A DNA stretch of 64,000 nucleotides from Dendrophyllia cribrosa (GCA_024195265.1 JAJLRJ010000010.1:22472784-22536783); one strand, 5' to 3'. Numbered from the stretch's first letter, positions 13,601-22,676 are shown. The notes: generated from the sequence alone by a model not told the origin. A program made the numbers and translations.

Positions 13601-14979
13601 AAACCTTTATTATCAACAACTTATACTGTGGCTTCTACACGGGACTGTTCTTGCTCCTCATTCTAAAGAAAATCACAAGAGAATGTTATGTTACTGTTAG
13701 AAACTCTTTAAAGCGCCGGCATGCACCTGCATTTCGTAAAAGCCTATGAAGTGCAACTGTACTGCTCTGCCAATGACAGTCATTGCACTTAAGAATAAGC
13801 CGTGATTGGGAGAAGGAAGCTCAGAATTTTTCACAGCCTTCCCAAAGTAACAAGTTTTTTTTATGTGTTTTTAAGCTGGTAAAAGTTGCGAGTACTTAGT
13901 ATTAAAACCCAGCAAGAGAGTATCTTATCTTGAACCCAGTTATTGCTTAAAACTTACATTTTCGACGGTAATGTCTGCGTCATTAGAGTTCGGTGCCCTC
14001 ACTGCCGAGTATAATAATATTAACAAACTTCATCAGTGAAAGAATAGAGGTGGAGCACTGGACTGGGTCAAGTTGCAATTTAGATGAGTAATTTCCCAAG
14101 TTTGTTAGGAACCTTTAAACATAGAGCAAAATCAATACAAACTTGTCAAATTATGTGCAACCAAATACTTAAACTCTTCAAATTAAACATTAGATACCTG
14201 CTAAATCCTGTCATTTATATAGAATTTAGGGGATGCTCTCTCACAATCAAAGACACTTTGTATGGATTTTTAACCATGTTTAAAGCCTCGTAAGTTAATC
14301 TTAATTTTATGTGGTCATGTTGATTTATCAATTTGACAAATCGACTTAATTAATAAACAGGGAATCTGAAGTTTTTCAGATTTAAAATCATTTGCGCAGG
14401 AAGCCAACCTTTAACAACATCTGGTAGACTGGAGAGTGATTCCTCATCCTGTGATATAAAGAAAACGAATTGGCCCTTAGTGTATTTATTTAATGTTGTC
14501 TACGCTAAGCTTAGAGTTACCGTCGTATAAAACAATATCAATATATTTTGCCGCGTTTGAAGAACGCAATCCTAATTTCAAGTTGGTTTCCCTGTGTCTT
14601 TCAAGCAGAAATTTTTTGGTGTTGGTACTGCCATCTAGCGCCCCTTCTTTCTGTTACGTATTTCTGGACCTTCGAACGCGTCTTCATAATTTCTGACTAC
14701 TGCTAGTTTTATTCTACTTCATTTTGAGAAAATAGATGGAAATGAGAATGATTAAGATCAAGTCAGTAGAAAATAATCTATAATTTTCTCCTTTTTGCAT
14801 GAAAAATAATAATAAGAAAAACCAATACTTACAGTTTCAGTGAGCAGATCTTCATCTTCATCGACAGTACTATTATCTGGATCATATACTGACGAAAGGG
14901 AGTCGTCATCACTGTCAATATCACTGCCGCTAATACAAACAGGGTCGCGCTTGCAGCAACGAGGGAGTTTTGTTCGGAT
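1032..14979 (-). CDS. Multi-exon zinc-finger, tyrosine-recombinase-like gene (5' end not found)
   Basis: Exons read by eye, in transcription order: 14979-14833, 14448-14409, (14001-13958, 13662-13605 duplicate pair), 13439-13396, 13079-13022, 12599-11363, 10577-10102, 9859-9821, 8750-8706, 8099-8079, 3822-3754, 3150-3076, 1082-1032. Every junction has AG/GT and the phases match throughout. The product would have an acidic N-terminus, two C2H2-like fingers, a recombinase-like catalytic core, then short acidic exons, two Gly/Ser-rich exons and a basic exon (PQRKKKATK) that looks like a nuclear localisation signal. The many introns and lack of flanking terminal repeats favour a host-type or domesticated gene over an active transposon. 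Crypton-type tyrosine recombinases have been domesticated in animals; assigning this gene to them is inference. No initiator exon was seen upstream of 14979. A possible last exon lies at 78-320. Confidence 0.7.
2285..2702. mobile_element. TIR element, 418 bp (MITE-like)
   Basis: Termini CCCCATTCACACCAAC and GTTGGTGTGAATGGGG form a perfect 16-bp inverted repeat; similarity then extends, with mismatches, to about 46 bp. There is no coding capacity. No clear target-site duplication was found. Confidence 0.75.
2706..2787. mobile_element. Short foldback element (82 bp)
   Basis: The arms TAGTCTCCTACGCAG and CTGCGTAGGAGACTA, with GTTATTAGGGC and its complement inside, fold into an almost complete hairpin. 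It directly abuts the 2285-2702 element. Confidence 0.75.
3076..3822 (-). CDS. Two homologous Gly/Ser/Arg exons of the recombinase-like gene
   Basis: Exon 3822-3754 (69 nt) and exon 3150-3076 (75 nt) are both phase 1 to phase 1. They encode related peptides with a GHSS core and a VTV-(S/P)-RSN end, so one arose by duplication of the other. Consensus-like donors (GTAAGT, GTTAGT) and CAG acceptors flank each. Symmetric phase-1 exons can be added or skipped without frame change. The products are low-complexity linkers with no recognised domain. The intron between them is about 600 bp and contains a hairpin at 3278-3343. Confidence 0.55.
3278..3343. repeat. Imperfect hairpin
   Basis: CCTGGGCCC...TAGTCTGAAG on the left pairs with CTTCAGACTA...GGGCCCAGG on the right, leaving a loop of about 25 bp. 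It lies between the two duplicated exons of the recombinase-like gene. Confidence 0.6.
4054..4294. mobile_element. TIR MITE, 241 bp, GGCCCCGTTTACACGG termini
   Basis: Near-perfect inverted ends start GGCCCCGTTTACACGG and run inward through TCCGGACAA and the Gln-free repeat TTGCACGGACAAA. The flanks TAA and AAA are close to the 3-bp TWA target typical of PIF/Harbinger, but do not match exactly. It has no coding capacity. Confidence 0.8.
4472..4644. repeat. (GAT)n microsatellite, ~170 bp
   Basis: The trinucleotide GAT (GATGATGAT...GATAAT) recurs for about 170 bp with few interruptions. The Asp-, Met-, His-, Ser- and Ile-rich reading frames here are artefacts of the repeat. Confidence 0.95.
5398..6149. 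mobile_element. TIR element, ~750 bp, hosting a nested MITE
   Basis: The left end GGCCGTGTTTTCACGAG and right end CTCGTGAAAACACAGCC are inverted repeats with one mismatch. The flanks read AAA on both sides, a possible 3-bp duplication. A second complete MITE lies inside at 5862-6029. No transposase frame was seen. Confidence 0.7.
5862..6029. mobile_element. TIR MITE, ~165 bp, 'TTGGTTTGCACGTGAC' family, copy 1
   Basis: Outer ends read CTGGTTTGCACGTGACGTCA and CACGTGATTGCAAACCAAG, inner arms GGCGGCCATGTTGGTGGTCA and its complement. The same element sits inverted at 18342-18512, and its ends are shared by the larger element at 30054-30863. Confidence 0.85.
7001..7300. mobile_element. Poly(G)-bounded element with CCCTACCC... 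internal repeats
   Basis: It begins CCC followed by about 15 G and TACCC, and ends GGGAGTACCCCCTCCCCC. Inside, CCCTACCCTTTCATATACTT and variants recur four times at roughly 40-bp spacing. Its architecture resembles 49013-49336. Confidence 0.6.
7437..7560. repeat. Degenerate foldback repeat
   Basis: GGATGGGAAAATATTTGGC on the left is partly complementary to AGTTTCCCATTCGGCCCTCC on the right, around a GGACGTGC...CGGTCCGTACG core. It is read as a decayed palindromic repeat. Confidence 0.4.
7700..7985. repeat. Cluster of TCAAAGGT / ACTTTTGA motifs
   Basis: At least a dozen variants of (A/G)TCAAA(A/G)(G/T) or its complement occur in about 285 bp, in both orientations. Open frames crossing it on both strands overlap each other and show no domain. 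Microexon 8099-8079 lies just downstream. Confidence 0.55.
8194..8338. repeat. Dispersed repeat, copy 1 (copy 2 at 51193-51330)
   Basis: The block starting TCGATTTTACCAGAAAATAT and ending CTCCAGAAAACTGTATCGA is about 90% alike in the two copies. It has no coding content. Confidence 0.8.
8845..8883. repeat. G-rich tract
   Basis: Runs of G up to 10 nt are broken only by single T or A residues over about 40 bp. This has strong G-quadruplex potential and lies in an intron of the recombinase-like gene. Confidence 0.85.
9668..9701. repeat. 12-bp tandem repeat (ACCAGCCAGTCG)
   Basis: About 2.7 copies of ACCAGCCAGTCG occur in direct order. The surrounding 8751-9820 intron shows no other recognised element apart from the G-rich tract. 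Confidence 0.8.
10102..10577 (-). CDS. Catalytic-core exon of the tyrosine-recombinase-like gene
   Basis: The 476-nt exon has acceptor ATCTTCAG and donor GTACTT. It encodes a Lys-containing strand (GKRNRKVPILL), then TSTKLRKYIATVSQ, which matches the HxLRxxxAT box with Thr in place of the usual His, and finally WLARHLGHDVRIHRDFYR, which matches the LGH...Y box carrying the nucleophile tyrosine. The catalytic Arg, Lys, second Arg, GH and Tyr all look present; the first His of box II is the visible loss. In classical integrases these residues perform strand cleavage and ligation. Whether this protein is catalytic or only binds DNA cannot be told from sequence. The next exon in phase is 9859-9821. 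Confidence 0.75.
10618..10759. repeat. Degenerate repeat with AAATCGGGA motifs
   Basis: The phrases CCAAGGGAAA...TTTGGTT(T/C)GAGAAATCGGGA occur twice, about 85 bp apart. A related fragment (CCCGATTTTTCGGACC) is at 5153-5170. It lies just 5' of exon 10577-10102, in the intron. Confidence 0.45.
10934..11240. mobile_element. Dispersed repeat with GC-rich palindrome, copy 1
   Basis: Copy 2 is at 19220-19527. The palindromic head runs from AACTATTATAGCGC to GCGCAATAATAGTT around CGTGATATCGCCTAATT and its complement, with GCCGACGAGGCC at the centre. A common tail follows (GATATACGTCATGTAGACAT). Short open frames in both tails are alike and are taken as repeat sequence. Confidence 0.8.
11363..12599 (-). 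CDS. Main exon: two zinc fingers plus first half of recombinase-like domain
   Basis: The 1,237-nt exon has an acceptor ending TTTGTAG at 12600 and donor GTAACA after 11363. It encodes about 412 residues. Near the start is a C2H2-like finger (CMFC...RHLKRRH), and around residue 100 a second Cys/His cluster (CPDC...RHNMRCPH). A helical middle section contains RMRQLARLLLILR. The end carries ARTTLTRIIIFNKRRSGE, which fits box I of tyrosine recombinases, where an Arg followed by a Gly-Glu pair supplies the first catalytic residue. There is no ATG at the exon start, so it is internal. It joins exon 10577-10102 in phase, giving KRLCERLDLIEINGKRNRK across the junction. Confidence 0.75.
12960..14060 (-). 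repeat. Tandem duplication (~560 bp) covering two exons and their introns
   Basis: About 12960-13480 and 13530-14060 are near-identical direct copies. Each holds a 58-nt exon (13079-13022; 13662-13605) and a 44-nt exon (13439-13396; 14001-13958) with conserved splice sites. Phases let both pairs be spliced in series. The upstream copy of the 58-nt exon carries TAA (plus-strand tta at 13621-13623) where the other copy has TCA, so including it would truncate the protein. The copies also differ by small indels in the intervening introns. Confidence 0.85.
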
Positions 14980-15016
14980 CTAAAAAAAGAAATGAGCATT
15001 ATTGCATTATTGCACT

Positions 15017-15047
<31 letters not shown>

Positions 15048-15300
15048 GAAATTCAGATATGTTTAGTAGCCACATTTATTTGAAGTTTGTCCCCTTTGAA
15101 TTTATTACAGTGCATGGAATCTCGATATGTCTCTCCCCCCAACCCGAGTCTCTGCAGAGTCCCACCCTCACCGGTCCACCCACAGGAGGGAGCTCTAACA
15201 AACTAATCATGCTAAGAGCTTTATATAAGAGGCTATAGCACCTTTTCTCCCATCTGGGACACATTTTCTTAGATGTGCAGGAGGCGTAGCTGTTGTTTAC
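14980..15300. other. Probable 5' flank or first intron of the recombinase-like gene
   Basis: The most upstream exon recognised starts at 14979 in phase 0. Here I see no ATG exon with a good donor. A CT-rich stretch lies near 15130-15180. The promoter was not identified. Confidence 0.4.
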
Positions 15301-15640
15301 TATTGAATGTTTTGTAAATGAAGGCTGTACCACAATGAAGCCAGTGATTCTTCTGAGTGTTATATATACCTAATGTGAACATTAGTACATGTAATGTAAG
15401 TAGGGTTGTAGGAAACGCTGTCGTGACGCTTCAGTAACGCTGTTTTACCGGAAGCGAGAGTAGCTTGAAATCACTAAAACAGGAAGTGTAAATGGCAAAG
15501 CTGTGAACCGGAAGTGCACAATTCATGCAAAATGCAAAATCGTGACACAAAAAATAAAAATAATAATAACAAGAAAAACGGAGCCGAAACCTTACCTCAT
15601 GCCGCTTCGCGCATGAGTAAAAAAGAAAAACGAAGACCAT
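15300..15640. repeat. Dispersed repeat (~335 bp), copy 1
   Basis: It runs from TTACTATTGAATGTTTT to CATGCCGCTTCGCGCATGAG and is matched almost throughout by 22345-22676. It includes ACCGGAAGTG-type motifs and a short A-rich stretch. No protein domain is seen in either copy. Confidence 0.85.
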
Positions 15641-15650
15641 TTTATAGGGT

Positions 15651-15761
15651 GTTTCTTGGTGTTGCGGAAGCCATTGTTGGTTAGTTTTTGTGTTGTGGTG
15701 TAGGTATTGTTCAGTGTCTTTTGAATCTTTTTGTTTTACGTCATCCGCGACACCAAGAAAC
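15651..15761. mobile_element. Small TIR element (111 bp)
   Basis: The ends GTTTCTTGGTGTTGCGG and CCGCGACACCAAGAAAC are inverted repeats with one mismatch. Nothing between them looks coding. Confidence 0.75.
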
Positions 15762-15782
15762 TACCATTTTATAACTCATGCC

Positions 15783-15962
15783 GCTACGCGCAACGTAATG
15801 TCGACACTTTTATTTTCAATAAATTTTTAAGTGTAAAAAAGAAAATCTAAAATCCCTACTCAGGATTGAACCTGTGACCTCAGCTGGGCTTAGGCTTACA
15901 TAGCCTACCGTACCACTGTACCACCTAGCTTCTCGGGTTGTTTAGGCCTAAATTTAACTACA
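15783..15962 (-). mobile_element. tRNA-like-headed element, partial copy
   Basis: On the minus strand it carries an A box-like TGGTACAGTGG and, about 45 nt further, a B box-like GGTTCAATCC. The 5' outer TIR of the family is absent here. It ends directly against the 15965-16407 element. Confidence 0.65.
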
Positions 15963-15964
15963 TA

Positions 15965-16407
15965 GGCTGCGGTCACATCTACGACGTAACTAAAGTTTAA
16001 CTTAAGTTAGTCTCAAGTTACGTGACGTCATACCTAACTGTAATTAGTGCTTTCGGTCGACTTTGCGGTCACACCACGCAGTTAACTACAGTTAGTTCTA
16101 ATTAGCCTATGGATGACGTCAGAATTAAAAGAGGTTCGTGACGGCCCTTATTGTTGATCCGTGAAATGTCAACATGGTTGACCGACGTAAAGTGTGTCTA
16201 GTTTTTCTTCTTATTTATTTTTTTCGTGCGGCAAACCGTCGGAGAAAAATGAGAAATAAGCTGAGAATTTTAACGGATGCTCAACGTCGGGTACACGTGT
16301 TGCTACCTTGTTGTATGTAAATTTTTTGTTTGTTGTTTTTGGTTTCCTCCTCGCTTTACGCTTGGTTTTTATTTTGCATAGTTAGTAGCCCAGATGTGAC
16401 CGCAGCC
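15965..16407. mobile_element. TIR element, 443 bp, with ATA target-site duplication
   Basis: The ends GGCTGCGGTCACATCT and AGATGTGACCGCAGCC are perfect inverted repeats. ATA flanks both sides (15962-15964 and 16408-16410), a 3-bp duplication as in PIF/Harbinger-type MITEs. There is no transposase. Confidence 0.85.
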
Positions 16408-16537
16408 ATAAACTGCTAACACAAATTAAACCGAGGAAAGAAAAACAGACGGCCTTATGTGGTGCAAACACATTTCCCTGCGAAAATCACGTCTGAAAAT
16501 GGATGACGTATGTAAGTCAGCTTTTCTGGAGCTTGTT

Positions 16538-16650
16538 TCAGGCGTTCAGATGGTGGGTAGCCTGTTCCAGGCATTCAGATAGTTGGTAGCCTGTTCCAGG
16601 CATTCAGATAGTGGGGAGCCTGTTCCAGGCGTTGAGATAGTGGGTAGCGA
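16538..16650. repeat. ~30-bp tandem repeat, about 4 copies
   Basis: The unit GCCTGTTCCAGGCATTCAG plus ATAGTGGGTA recurs four times with few changes. A single related unit is at 1716-1745 and, as there, it is followed by a GCGCG-rich segment. Confidence 0.85.
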
Positions 16651-16726
16651 AGGACAGGCGGCGCGCAGAAGGAAAAATATTGCGAGTGCTGACAGAGGGT
16701 TGTGCCCAAATCATACCGTCCAGAAG

Positions 16727-17020
16727 GACGTCGGACACCTTATTGAGACTTCTATAACGTAATGTCGACACTTAGAATCTTATTTTCAATAAATTTTTAA
16801 GTGTTAAAAAGAAAATCTAAAATCCCCACTCAGGATTGAACCTGTGACCTCTGCTAGGCTTAAACTTACATAGCCTACCGTACCACTATACCACCTAGCT
16901 TCTCTGGTTGCTTAGTCCTAAATTTAACTATATAAACTGCTACCCCCAACCTCAACTGAAAGCTAACCAGTTACTCCGTTATATAAGTCTTAAAAAGGTG
17001 TCCGACCTCCTTCTGAGCTA
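16727..17020 (-). mobile_element. Complete TIR element carrying a tRNA-like Pol III head
   Basis: The outer ends CAGAAGGACGTCGGACACC and the complement of GGTGTCCGACCTCCTTCTG form TIRs of about 40 bp. Between them, on the minus strand, are an A box-like TGGTATAGTGG and a B box-like GGTTCAATCC, spaced as in a tRNA gene. Partial copies are at 523 and 15783. Confidence 0.75.
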
Positions 17021-17042
17021 TGGAATCTAGACTCTTCCCATT

Positions 17043-17222
17043 AACAAATTTACACCGGTTTTCCGTGGTGTGGACTTTTATTTACCACGATTTACGTCAT
17101 CACATGGTCAAAATATTGTGGACTCACGAGGCGCAGCCGAGTGAGTCAATTTTGACCATGTGATGACGTAAATCGTGGTAAATAAGAGTCCACACCAGGG
17201 AAAACCGGTGTAAATTTGTTTT
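17043..17222. mobile_element. Foldback MITE (~180 bp)
   Basis: The arms from AACAAATTTACACCGGTTTT inward through GTCCACACC-type sequence, TTTACCACGATTTACGTCAT and CACATGGTCAAAAT are nearly perfect inverted copies around a central GGCGCAGCC. Confidence 0.85.
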
Positions 17223-17499
17223 TTACAACAATATTTAGAAAAAAATGCAAGGAAAAATCGAAGTCTTGTTACAAAACGTGACAGCAAAGAAAGAGCAAGC
17301 GTTGTCTATATTGGTTTTTTTCAAGCGCGCGTGATGTTAGCGTTAGCACCGTTGCCTGGACTCTCATTTACCACTCACGTCGACCAATCAGATTGCGAGT
17401 TTAGCGGCAATTGTGGTAAAAAATGAAATTGTAAACATTGAGTCCGCTGACCAGTTCAAAAAGGCATCATTCGACTATTTTAGTCAGTGATTTAATCTT

Positions 17500-17700
17500 A
17501 GCTAATTTTATTTTATTTTATTTTTAGACAATCTATCAATCTATCTATCTATTTTTATTTATGTAATTAAGATATTTTTTAAATTGTTAATAAAGCTTAT
17601 CTATCGTAGGATACCCATTTTATTATTGTTATTATTATTATTATTATTATTACTTTTTTTATTTTTAAATTGTGTCTTGCGTGATGGTCGCCCCTTGTTT
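17500..17700. repeat. AT-rich simple sequence
   Basis: Runs of TTTTA, ATCTATCT and (TTA)n fill the stretch. It may be the 3' tail of a retroelement, but no coding remnant was seen next to it. Confidence 0.5.
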
Positions 17701-18095
17701 AATATATGATTGAACGGGTCAGGAGCTTATTGACGGGCAGGTGAACGGCTTGTGTGACTGGGGAAAAACCCCGGATTATACGTCATAATGATGTTTGTTT
17801 CCACGCGTTCAATCAATGACGAGTGCAACACTTCCGAATTCTGTTGTTTATAATATTTTCCTTTCGGAAGATTGTATTGTGTTACGGAGAAATCATTTGT
17901 TTATGGCCTAATTGTTCTGTGTTTCAGGAAATCGATTTCAAAGAGATTTCACCAGAGGCTACCGTTCATAAATACGCAGTGAAACCGCCAACGGCACCAG
18001 ATCACAAATGGCGCCAATGACAGCAACACGAGGTCAGTCCGTACTCGCATTTAACAACTTGCCTTCCCAGATTAATTGTTGTCTTCCTTATCAGA

Positions 18096-18172
18096 TCGAA
18101 GAAGAGAAAGGAGAAAAGAATGCTAATTGAACTGATTAAATACGGCGACGTTGTACGAGGAGAACCAGATGG
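18096..18172 (+). CDS. Candidate exon, unidentified
   Basis: A CTTCCTTATCAG acceptor is followed by a 77-nt open stretch encoding KKRKEKRMLIELIKYGDVVR and a GTGAGT donor. The lysine-rich then hydrophilic peptide is plausible, but no partner exon with matching phase was established. Another AG-bounded stretch at about 17929-18020 could precede it. I do not recognise a family. Confidence 0.2.
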
Positions 18173-18341
18173 GTGAGTTAACAGCATTAAGCTTATATAC
18201 TTTATATATATTAAGCTTACTGTAGTATTAAAGCTTAAAGACCTTAACATAAAAACCAAGCTTCCGACACACCTTGGGAATCAAACCATGACTTGTAATA
18301 AAGCTAAAAATCAGCAGGAATCGTTAAAGAATTAATTTTCG

Positions 18342-18512
18342 CTATTCTTGGTTTGCAACTACGTGACAAGGCGGCCATGTTGGTGGTCAATACAATACAA
18401 GTTTAGTCGCAGAATTTGCATGAAAATAGAGTTTAGTTCCCAGCGGAGAGAAACGCTTTTGTTCTTGACCACCAACATGGCCGCCGTGACGTCACGTGCA
18501 AACCAGCAATCA
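18342..18512. mobile_element. TIR MITE, 'TTGGTTTGCACGTGAC' family, copy 2 (inverted)
   Basis: This is the reverse complement of 5862-6029, with the same GGCGGCCATGTTGGTGGTCA arms and interior, at over 90% identity by eye. The short open frame inside is repeat-derived. Confidence 0.85.
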
Positions 18513-19219
18513 ACCAGTACACCTTTCACCCTTTTTCAGCTTATTTACTTAGACCCGGTTCAGACACCAAACTTTTCATGAGCCGAACCAAATACCTTGA
18601 ATTAAGTTGAAATTATAATAACAATAAGTATTGAAAATCACGCGAAAAGCAACAAAAACTTTGGACTTGTTCTTCGTGCAATTTTCTATGCTGATTGTTA
18701 TTATTATTTCGACCCGTGAGGTCAGTATGTTTGAGTCTTTGACGTCACTTTCTCCCATTCGCAACCAAGCCTTGGAACAAGGTTGATTAATGGCGGCCGT
18801 AAATTCTCGGAAATAAATGTTAAAATAAAATGACTTTTGATGTTCGTAATGGATTGAAATTTGGCAAGATGAGTAAGAAAGTCTAATAGTACACGAAAAT
18901 GTATAAAAATGAAAATCAAAAATTTGATCATAGGGGCACTTTAATTGTTTATCTAAAACCTCCGTTATTAGAATTCACCAATTTGCGTTGTTTTAAATTT
19001 TTGATCACCTGAACATGTCACGTGACCAAATTTACGCGTTAAGGCAAAAGAATACACCAACATTTACTTTCAGGAGAAATGCGATCCTGTTCTAGGCAAT
19101 CTAGCCAAAGATATTGTCGGTTAACGTTAACCATACTTTTTTTTAGCATAAAATGAAACATGACATAAAATAAAATGAAATTTTATTATGAAATTTGAAA
19201 TTTTTTTGAATTGTACGGT

Positions 19220-19527
19220 TATTTAACTATTATAGCACGAAAGCGCGCGTGATATCGCCTAATTCTTAGCCGACGAGGCCTACGGCCTCGTCGGCTAAAA
19301 TTAGGCGATATCGCGCAAGCTTGAGCGCAATAATAGTTTTATAATTCAACACATTGATAACAAAGCACAGTTTGAAGAAAAAATATCGAGGCCGGTCCGT
19401 CATTTTTGCATTCTCTTGTCAAAACGCGAAATTTACCGCCATCGTTGGATATACGTCATGTAGACATAGCGTATATCGATAACTTTTTGACCATATTTGG
19501 GCATTGTATCAATGTGTTGAATTATAA
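19220..19527. mobile_element. Dispersed repeat with GC-rich palindrome, copy 2
   Basis: It matches 10934-11240 including the tail. The central palindrome is cleaner here: GCCGACGAGGCC followed by GGCCTCGTCGGC. Confidence 0.8.
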
Positions 19528-19669
19528 GTTTATTTATATCACAGATATGCCTTTCAAAATATACAAGTGTTCGTTGCAATTTAAATTTTTAAAACAAGAA
19601 GAGAACAAAAGTGGCGCTAATTATAGTTTTTTACAAGGATTCTCCCACCGCGGAAAATCGAAAAAACTT

Positions 19670-19840
19670 GAGCTGTATGAACCCGGGGGTGGGGCATTTA
19701 TGGTTCTTTTTTGGCCCGACCATGGGGAATTTGAACGGCTTACTTGTCCCCACCGTGGGGAATTTACCATTTAAAAAAAACGCAAATGCCCGGGGATTGG
19801 CGGGGGTGGGGGAATGGGCACTGCTGGAATTAATATAAGT
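19670..19840. repeat. Degenerate inverted repeat with GTGGGGAATTT motifs
   Basis: Left CCCGGGGGTGGGGCATTT and right AAATGCCCGGGGATTGG are inverted. Between them GGGGAATTTGAA and GTGGGGAATTTACC recur. The region 19840-20520 beyond it shows nothing I can name. Confidence 0.45.
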
Positions 19841-20531
19841 ATATCTGTCACATAATATAAACACACAATGCTAACACCAACCCGAAAATGATGGAAATAA
19901 TACATTCTACAATCATGATAATATCAAAGGAGCAATTGCAGAACGCCTCTGTAGAACGAGGCATATTAAACACAATAGGCACTATTGTTAGAAGTAATTG
20001 GCCGTGAGTTCAACAATACAATTTATAATAGAACAAAATACAATACCATACAAGTTATTTATCACACATGACCAACTAATAGACAGAAAACTAAAAACTC
20101 ACGCCAAGGCGCACTGGAAATCCAGTAGCTTGCGTTCGACAAAGCAAACATCGCTCGCTTCGATTAGCGGTCTCCTCTCCTTGTACAAGCACCAACCTCT
20201 TGTCTTGCTGCCGTAACGATCGTAATTATAACAAGAGGCTACACTTAGCCTATACTCATGCGCAAGAGACTCTAAGACGCGCGATTGAAGTTACCAATTT
20301 TTCTGTGCTCGCTTTTAATATTTAATTTATTGATTCCGATCAAATCCACACTCGTCTATAACTTTCCAAGCTGTGAATTATTTCTGTTACATTTGAAAAG
20401 ACTACTTAAAAAAATAGGCAGTAAATGATATGCTGTAAAAAGAAATTTGATAATCAATATAAAGATTTAGTTTTCCTGTGTTACTTAATCGCATGCAACC
20501 AGTGTAAAATGGGTTATTCCAGAAAAAATTT

Positions 20532-20552
20532 CCCCCCCCCCCCCCCCCCCCC
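20532..20552. repeat. Poly(C) run, 21 nt
   Basis: There are 21 consecutive C residues, followed by C-rich CCCCTCTCCCGCCCGG. From here to about 22340 I see no gene or element except a short palindrome near 21745-21770 (GTGGTTACTAG / CTAGTAACCAC). Confidence 0.95.
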
Positions 20553-22344
20553 GACGGATGCAATATATTTTTACCCCTCTCCCGCCCGGATTTCCCGGCC
20601 AGGCCGACCAACCCTCGCACCTTGATTTTTAACCCAGATACCCCCTCCTGCCCGGATGGCCATTAACTTTTTGTAGGCCCTAAATAAACAGGAAATCGCA
20701 TTCAGGAGATCCGGGATTTTTTTAAAGATTTCAAATCTTTGGTGAGAATTGCTATGAATTGGTCAAACATTTTGTAAATAAACGTTGCGTGACGCATTCA
20801 CTAAAATCTTTCCGTGATTTTAAGACCAAATCGAAATGAAATGTTTCCATAACTTAAAGCTGGTTCTTTAAAAAAATGCTTTGATTTTGCCATCTGTAAT
20901 AAGTTTTTTCCAAGCTTCACGGTTTCTTCAAAGTGTTGTCGCAAATACACAATTTTGCTTTGTGTAAATTTTATGTCAAATGTAATTTGATATCAAGCTG
21001 TTTTTATAATCACTGAATCTAAAATATATTTTCTATAAAAGGTCAAAACTTTTGAATGAAACTCATATTTCCTTGAATGAAAATGTCTTTCCTTTGATTA
21101 AAAGAGTCAAACACTTTTCAGAATTCAGTGATTTTCTGCTTCTGGAAGTCTTGGCGATATATTGTATCCTAATTACTGCGAGGAACCGGCTAGCGTCTGC
21201 GAAAATATAATAAACATCACAAAATAATTCAATTCAGCAACCTATTTTTATTATACTTTCTAAAATCGCCGACTTTTCCTGTGTAATAGAATGCCAATCT
21301 TATACGGAAAAATGATTCGTATAATAATGCTTTCGCTAATAAAAAAAACAGTTCTGAATGGTCAAAGGTACAGAAATGAAATGCTGGCGGCGTTTGAATC
21401 ATGCGTTCGGATAGCTCATGGTCTGCTAACAAACACTTCGATTCACAGCTCGATTTTTCACTAAAACCTTTTTCCAAACCACGAAAATACCTAAAATAAT
21501 ATTTGAAAACAATACTTGGCCACATTTGGTGAAAGCTGTGCTTGGTAAAGCAGTAAAAATAACGAGAAAGCTCCGTTTACCTTTTCCGCGAATCCAAAGC
21601 GCGCACGTACAAACAGAACTGCCTTGACAATCGAGTCGTCTAATCCGAAGCTATCAGAACTGTCTCATCGTACAGCAATCGGGTGAACTTGGCACAACTT
21701 CGCGCTTCGGAAAGTCGGACTTACTTACACAGGTGACAGCATAGTGGTTACTAGTAACCTAGTAACCACAAAAAGCAATAAAGTCAGTAAAAATCTACAT
21801 TAATATGACACGCATTCCCTAGTCCATAATCCACAGAAGTCCAGTCCCAAATGCCAGATGTTTTATTAAATCTGATGGGTTGAAGTAACGACGCTGTTTT
21901 GCCGTGTGTTTCTATTGTTCTTTCTTGAAAAAAGTCTTGAAATTACTCACCACAGGCAGCGAGGACTGCTCCGATACAGACATTACAAAGAATCGGCAGT
22001 AAAACGGGAAATAAATTGCGAGTGCGAGAGATCGATGTTTGACATTTTTGCCTCGGAAGAAGTCTGATTAAAAATAGCTCTTAGTTTTTTCAGAATCGCG
22101 ACAAATTCGGCTTCAAGTTGTATGCTGTGTATAAAAAGCAACGTTCACCTCTGTGGGAGAAATACAGGACTGACTTATACACCAATAAGACCAAATGACG
22201 GAAAATGTTTGTCATGCGCATGCGTATCAAACATTTGTTTTATACTTCAATGTACCATAAGAAAAGAAGCAATTTAAATTTTAAAAATTTAAACAAGATA
22301 AGAAGACGTCCGACATGGAGAATTCAGTCATCGTACCTGCAAAC

Positions 22345-22676
22345 TACGTTACTATTGAATGTTTTATAAATGAAGGCTGTACCACAATGAAGCCAGTCAT
22401 TGTTGTGAAGATAATATATACCTGACGTGAACATTACTGTTGTCAGTAGGGTTGTAGGAGACGCTGTCGTGACACTTCAGTAACGATGTTTTGCCGGAAG
22501 TGAGAGTAGCCGGAAGTCACTAAACCGGAAGTGTAAAAATCAAAGCTGTGAACCGGAAATACACAATTTAAAATATGCGTGAATAAATTTGCATGCAAAA
22601 TCGTGACACAAAAAATAAAAAGAATAAAAAGAAAAACGAAGCCCATTTTATAACTCATGCCGCTACGCGCATGAGT
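22345..22676. repeat. Dispersed repeat (~335 bp), copy 2
   Basis: It is the same block as 15300-15640 in the same orientation, ending with CATGCCGCTACGCGCATGAG. Confidence 0.85.

Noticed and set aside
18348..18581. 77-codon plus-strand frame
   Set aside because: Most of it is the TIR MITE at 18342-18512, whose copy at 5862 gives a similar frame.
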